A DNA stretch of 9,760 nt, from positions 1-9,760 of the forward strand of contig JAIRPM010000022.1 in NCBI GenBank assembly GCA_031257075.1, read 5' to 3'. The notes under the pieces were generated by a model that was given only the letters and a program-made list of their open reading frames with translations, was not told the DNA's origin and searched no databases. Within the stretch, counting starts at the first letter, position 1. Each line of letters opens with the position of its first letter. The stretch is from Spirochaetaceae bacterium. GTDB lineage: Bacteria > Spirochaetota > Spirochaetia > Treponematales > Breznakiellaceae. A program made the position numbers and the translations under genes. Positions 7,521 to 9,760 of the stretch are shown one piece after another.

Positions 7521-7880
7521 TTATACATTAAAAAATATTGAAAAGTCTATGCCGGAATAAACAATTCCCAACAAAAATTGCCCTATTCTATCAAACTCAT
7601 ACACTGAATTATCGTTACTGACTTTTATTGATTCTTTTGCTTCATACTCTGATAATGAAAACATAAATCCAACTAGCAGCCTGAAACTAATTGTTTTGTT
7701 ATCAAACAATTTTATGCCTAGTTCCGCTCCTGTTTTAATTTTAATATTTTCATTGTATCTGTAAGTTGAGATTCCCTATTCGTAAAATTTGCCGTCCCAA
7801 AAGCGAGGAACCTATGCTTATAGGTATTCTTAAACTAACTATATCAAAAAATAATAACCTATACTAATTTCGCCTAAATG
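7521..7880 (-). pseudogene. Decayed 3' part of an outer-membrane beta-barrel-like gene
   Basis: The last 62 codons (7709 to the TAA at 7521) are open but lack a proper start; the first possible codon is a TTG. Reading further upstream continues the same style of protein but is interrupted. There is an in-frame TAG at 7776-7778, preceded by WDGKFYE and followed by GISTYRYNENIKIKTGAELG. A +1 shift at the four-base run 7799-7802 joins this to SLRIPISIGSSL. A missing base in the six-base run 7846-7851 joins that to LGEISIGYYF. Joined, this makes about 118 residues of alternating polar and hydrophobic strands with turns such as DGK, NEN and SNDNS, and a hydrophobic end with penultimate aromatic residues (IFFNV). 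That is typical of an outer-membrane beta-barrel C-terminus. The stretch is AT-rich compared with its neighbours. The homopolymer shifts could be sequencing errors, but the TAG is an additional lesion. The family is not identified. Confidence 0.6.
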
Positions 7881-7978
7881 AAGGCAAACCCCCTTGTTTG
7901 AACTGCGTTTTGTTCGATATATATTGTACGCCAGTGAAGGCGATGTGGTGTTCGGGATTTGGGAGACAGTGTTGTTTT
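7881..7978. other. Non-coding stretch downstream of the CAP gene
   Basis: About 100 bases lie between the decayed gene and the CAP gene stop. Short open frames exist on both strands. A - strand GTG at 7982 overlaps the CAP stop as GTGA and stays open for 47 codons into the decayed gene. A + strand frame with no start reads PLFELRFVRYILYASEGDVV and ends at 7990. Neither has a convincing start signal. No terminator hairpin was found. Confidence 0.3.
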
Positions 7979-8773
7979 TCACTCTTTGCTGACATATCCA
8001 TTGGCGTAATCAATAACGCAGCAATATCTGAATTGCGGATGTGTTTGAACCGAAACGCCGGTTTGAGTAAACGCTCCGTTCATTATGTTTTTCCGGTGTC
8101 CGCGTGAAGGAACGCCGTCATCAATTAAAAATTGAACAACTATATCTCTGCCGGTGTTCGGACCATAAGCGCAGTTTTCTCCGGCAGTATTGTAGCCGCC
8201 GCCGTAACGTTCCATACGTTTGAAAGGACTGCTGCCATCGCTGCCGCCATGCCCTGTCTGGCCGGTTTTGCTTTGGTCAACGGCGTGGTCTTTTGCCGCA
8301 AGATATATGCCTTTTTCGGCGCTTAGCGGCTTTGCGCTTTTTGACGCGGACAATGCGGAAATACAGGCGTTCACCGCCGCCGCGCCTTCCTGCGTAACGA
8401 TGGTAATTTGACCGGGCGCCGAATAATTTTTCCCGCGATAGTATTTGAGCGTTGGCTGTATATACAGTTCGGCATATTTTTTGGGATTGTTGCGGACTTT
8501 GTTCATTTCCAGAATGACGTCTTTTTCTACGCCTGTAAGGTAATCCGCGCCGGCGGCTGTATCAAGGGCGGCAATATCCCAGTTTGCGCCATCCGGGTCG
8601 GCGCGTTTGTTTGGGTCATACCGTGCCGCGTTTCCGCCGCCGCTTACGCTGGCAGCCGCGCTCGAAATAGACGCGCCCATAGAAGAAAGCGCCGCCTGCA
8701 AACTTTCGCAGGAAAGCGTTACGCAGCACACAACGGTTGAAATCAGTACGGTAAAAATAGTTTTTTGGTTCAT
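7979..8773 (-). CDS. CAP/SCP-domain (PR-1-like) lipoprotein
   Basis: This 264-residue envelope protein has an N-terminal export signal (MNQKTIFTVLISTVVCCVTL) ending at Ser21-Cys22. Its relaxed lipobox (T-L-S-C) is acceptable by spirochaete standards, so it is probably lipid-anchored. A low-complexity Ser/Ala/Gly linker (28-50) follows. The CAP domain spans about 85-262: a first helix with EMNKVRNNP (89-97), then KDHAVDQSKTGQTGHGGSDG (161-180), AGENCAYG (197-204) and a G-H-R-K-N-I segment (225-230). His175, Glu199 and His226 fit the CAP cavity tetrad. Bacterial CAP proteins have mostly unknown roles; protease, lipid-binding and envelope-interaction roles have been proposed. The ATG at 8773 is preferred over 8785 because GAGG lies 7 bases upstream. 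It starts 19 bases after the stop of the next gene upstream, so it is the last gene of a three-gene cluster. Confidence 0.92.
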   Translation of the reverse strand: MNQKTIFTVLISTVVCCVTLSCESLQAALSSMGASISSAAASVSGGGNAARYDPNKRADPDGANWDIAALDTAAGADYLTGVEKDVILEMNKVRNNPKKYAELYIQPTLKYYRGKNYSAPGQITIVTQEGAAAVNACISALSASKSAKPLSAEKGIYLAAKDHAVDQSKTGQTGHGGSDGSSPFKRMERYGGGYNTAGENCAYGPNTGRDIVVQFLIDDGVPSRGHRKNIMNGAFTQTGVSVQTHPQFRYCCVIDYANGYVSKE

Positions 8774-8792
8774 AATGCGCCTCATTATTCTG

Positions 8793-9077
8793 TCACATCT
8801 GCCCTGAATTAAGTTGGTTATTAATGGCAGTTAAAAAATCCTGATACGAAGGGTATTTTAATTCTTTTTGATTCGTCAATTTGTTTTCTACAGCGTAATC
8901 CGCAATGAGTGTTAAGAATTCATTTACATCAACAAGCGGAATTGAACTCGCGCTGTTAAAACTTTTTACGGCAATGTATTTTACCGCCGGTAAGTTTTTT
9001 GCGTCCTTGCTGTCCTGCGCAAAACATAAAGGCAATACGCCGATTGAGATAATGCCGGAAATTATAAGGTTTTTCAT
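8793..9077 (-). CDS. Small secreted protein of unknown function
   Basis: This 94-residue protein has a clear signal peptide (MKNLIISGIISIGVLPLCFA, likely cut before Gln21). There is a Cys at 18, but it sits in L-P-L-C and so fits signal peptidase I cleavage after A20 better than lipidation. The mature part, about 74 residues, is predicted mixed alpha/beta: a short strand (KYIAVKSF) followed by two helices (VDVNEFLTLIADYAVENK and PSYQDFLTAINNQLN). The family is not recognised. GAGGAG lies 6 bases before the ATG, a strong start. It is 21 bases downstream of the small lipoprotein gene and 19 bases upstream of the CAP gene, all on one strand, so an envelope operon is likely. AT content is higher than in the core genes. 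Confidence 0.82.
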   Translation of the reverse strand: MKNLIISGIISIGVLPLCFAQDSKDAKNLPAVKYIAVKSFNSASSIPLVDVNEFLTLIADYAVENKLTNQKELKYPSYQDFLTAINNQLNSGQM

Positions 9078-9098
9078 AAAACACTCCTCTTATTTGGA

Positions 9099-9386
9099 TT
9101 ACTTTAAATTTACAAATCTAATTTTGCCTTTCCTATTCATTTCTGTCTTTACAGAATTTGCCGGACTATAAATGAACGAAAGGCTCGAACTTTTATCCTT
9201 TATAGATTTTGAGTTTCCGGGCCTTAATGTAAAATCACTATGTCCGCTTGGCGATACTGTAACCGTATAACTTGATTCATTTATAAATGTAAATTCAGTA
9301 GTAAATAAATCATCGCATCCTGCCAGTACTAATGCTGTTGCAACGAGTACAGAGCAAACCCCTAAAAACAAACCTTTTGTTTTCAT
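9099..9386 (-). CDS. Small lipoprotein of unknown function
   Basis: This 95-residue protein has a textbook lipoprotein signal: MKTKGLF, a hydrophobic core, then L-A-G-C with Cys24. The mature part is about 72 residues and beta-rich: TEFTFINESSYTVTVSPS, DFTLRPGNSKSI, LSFIYSPAN, KIRFVNLK. It resembles a small beta-sandwich carried on the outer leaflet or periplasmic face of a membrane. A 'FxNxSxYTVTV' opening of this type is common in small treponemal lipoproteins as I remember them; I cannot check that here. AAGGAG at 9393-9398 gives a strong ribosome binding site. It is the first gene of the three-gene envelope cluster and has a stem-loop directly upstream of that site. Confidence 0.85.
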   Translation of the reverse strand: MKTKGLFLGVCSVLVATALVLAGCDDLFTTEFTFINESSYTVTVSPSGHSDFTLRPGNSKSIKDKSSSLSFIYSPANSVKTEMNRKGKIRFVNLK

Positions 9387-9399
9387 CTTGTTCTCCTTT

Positions 9400-9433
9400 G
9401 CGGGACTAAACGGATTAAAGTCCGTTCCCCCGC
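9400..9433 (-). promoter_or_regulatory. Stem-loop in the leader of the small lipoprotein gene
   Basis: GCGGG (9400-9404) pairs with CCCGC (9429-9433), and inside it ACGGA (9410-9414) pairs with TCCGT (9421-9425) around a 6-base loop. On the - strand transcript the hairpin ends two bases before the AAGGAG ribosome binding site. No U-run follows, so it is not a terminator. A role in mRNA stability or translation control is inferred. Confidence 0.5.
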
Positions 9434-9437
9434 ATTA

Positions 9438-9467
9438 AAAATATTTCCCGCCTTCAACTGAAGGCAA
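9438..9467 (-). promoter_or_regulatory. Possible sigma-70-type promoter for the envelope cluster
   Basis: On the - strand, TTGCCT (9467-9462) and TATTTT (9443-9438) are 18 bases apart, about 50 bases upstream of the lipoprotein start. The -10 match is weak. The -35 lies within the palindrome GCCTTCA-AC-TGAAGGC (9450-9465). Confidence 0.28.
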
Positions 9468-9484
9468 AAAACCACTGTTAGTGG
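9466..9484 (-). terminator. Possible intrinsic terminator for the right-edge gene
   Basis: On the - strand, CCACT (9484-9480) and AGTGG (9476-9472) form a 5-bp stem with a 3-base loop, directly followed by six Ts (9471-9466). The stem is short, but the larger heptamer fold upstream could assist. It sits where the transcript of the gene ending at 9638 should stop. Confidence 0.4.
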
Positions 9485-9510
9485 ACAGTGGGTAGTGGGT
9501 AGTGGACAGT
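9480..9510 (+). repeat. Left heptamer array (4 copies)
   Basis: Four tandem 7-mers lie at 9480, 9487, 9494 and 9501, in the order AGTGGAC, AGTGGGT, AGTGGGT, AGTGGAC, followed by a partial AGT. Confidence 0.9.
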
Positions 9511-9521
9511 ATCCGTTCAGG

Positions 9522-9571
9522 ATGAAAATCAAATTCTAACGCTGTTATCTTCGATAGAATTTAATTTTCAT
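9522..9571. repeat. Central 17-bp inverted repeat with 16-base loop
   Basis: ATGAAAATCAAATTCTA (9522-9538) and TAGAATTTAATTTTCAT (9555-9571) are complementary at 16 of 17 positions. The one mismatch (C9530 opposite A9563) breaks an otherwise perfect stem. No T-run or GC clamp follows, so it is not a classical terminator. Confidence 0.85.
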
Positions 9572-9585
9572 ATTGAGTGGACGCT

Positions 9586-9646
9586 GTTCACTGTCCACTG
9601 TCCACTGTCCACTCTTCTACCCACTACTCACTACCCACTACCCACT
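9586..9646 (-). repeat. Right heptamer array in inverted orientation (8 copies)
   Basis: Read on the + strand: GTTCACT at 9586, then GTCCACT at 9593, 9600 and 9607, a 5-base spacer CTTCT, then ACCCACT at 9619, ACTCACT at 9626, and ACCCACT at 9633 and 9640. These are reverse complements of the left-array units AGTGGAC and AGTGGGT, with two single-base variants. Confidence 0.9.
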
Positions 9647-9760
9647 GATTAACAGACTGACCACATTCGACCACGCGCCGCGTTTGCCGGACGAGTTTTC
9701 GTAGGCGGTCGCGTAATCTACGACCTTGCCGTAATCCGCCTCCGCATACTGATAGACCTT
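9638..9760 (-). CDS. C-terminal end of a fibronectin-III-like protein (partial; N-terminal part outside window)
   Basis: The - strand is open from the window edge to a TAG (+ strand CTA at 9638-9640), giving 40 residues. The end reads DYATAYENSSGKRGAWSNVV followed by SLLISG. This pattern (Y-x-N-x-x-G-x-x-G-x-W-S-x-x-V-S) is the last two strands of a fibronectin type III-like domain, often found at the C-terminus of large secreted or surface proteins. The final Ser-Gly and the stop (AGT GGG TAG) are encoded by the heptamer repeat, so the original C-terminus may have been altered by the element. GC-rich codon use resembles the core genes rather than the AT-rich neighbours. Confidence 0.68.
   Translation of the reverse strand, partial: KVYQYAEADYGKVVDYATAYENSSGKRGAWSNVVSLLISG

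Larger units (their letters stand above)
9475..9655. repeat. Inverted heptamer-repeat element (MITE-like), about 180 bp
   Basis: The element is bounded by CTGTTA (9475-9480) and its reverse complement TAACAG (9650-9655). From left to right it holds four direct heptamers, a central 17-bp hairpin, one more direct heptamer at 9576-9582, and eight heptamers in inverted orientation. The first inverted heptamer pairs with the 9576 copy as a small hairpin with a 3-base loop. No coding capacity is evident. Tandem heptanucleotide repeats of this sort (STRR) are known from cyanobacteria; whether this is related is unknown. It overlaps the end of the gene at the right edge. Confidence 0.75.

Noticed and set aside
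7898..8107. + strand open frame with a TTG start running into the CAP gene
   Set aside because: Most of it is antisense to the CAP C-terminus. The part outside is short and has no ribosome binding site.
9480..9646. CRISPR array
   Set aside because: The repeats are 7 bases long, contiguous and in both orientations, with no unique spacers of uniform length and no cas genes.

Overview
The window looks like chromosomal DNA of a spirochaete, most likely a Treponema of the gut or termite type. The reasons are indirect. There is a family of small lipoproteins and secreted proteins with spirochaete-style lipoboxes. A fibronectin-III-like C-terminus ends in a W-S-N-x-V-S-L pattern. Base composition is mixed, with GC-rich housekeeping genes and AT-rich accessory patches. 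The genus is an inference from style and from remembered gene order, not from a search.

Layout. Positions 2-2603 (+ strand) hold a three-gene run: the tail of a BON-domain protein, an unrecognised four-helix membrane protein, and mnmE (tRNA modification GTPase). These are separated by only 3 and 1 bases, so they are probably co-transcribed and translationally coupled. Convergent to them, on the - strand and read from 6248 down to 2628, is a second tight run: ruvA (Holliday junction DNA-binding subunit), a PrsW-family intramembrane protease-like gene, murB (peptidoglycan precursor reductase), and a large signal-peptide/membrane protein. The last of these most likely starts at a TTG just after the murB stop. 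Its N-terminal half reads like an M28 peptidase fold that has lost its metal ligands. Upstream, 7453-6335 (- strand), is a Gfo/Idh/MocA-type NAD(P)-dependent oxidoreductase of unknown substrate.

From about 7454 the character changes. Positions 7521-7880 carry a decayed 3' piece of an outer-membrane beta-barrel-like gene, with two homopolymer frameshifts and an in-frame TAG. Next comes a three-gene envelope cluster on the - strand (9386 to 7979): a small lipoprotein with an LAGC lipobox, a small secreted protein, and a CAP/SCP-domain lipoprotein. Each has a clear ribosome binding site. The cluster has a stem-loop in its leader and a plausible promoter.

At 9475-9655 lies the most unusual object in the window. 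It is a compact inverted-repeat element of about 180 bp, built from tandem heptamers (AGTGGAC / AGTGGGT) on one side and their reverse complement on the other. Inside it is a 17-bp hairpin, and short CTGTTA/TAACAG ends bound it. Its first heptamers supply the last codons and the stop of the truncated - strand gene at the right edge (9760-9638).

The core genes are ordinary housekeeping genes for tRNA modification, DNA repair and cell wall synthesis. The right third is an accessory envelope region with repeats and gene decay. I did not find an unambiguous new multi-gene system. The best leads are the heptamer element, the degenerate M28-like membrane protein in the murB operon, and the small-lipoprotein/CAP cluster.
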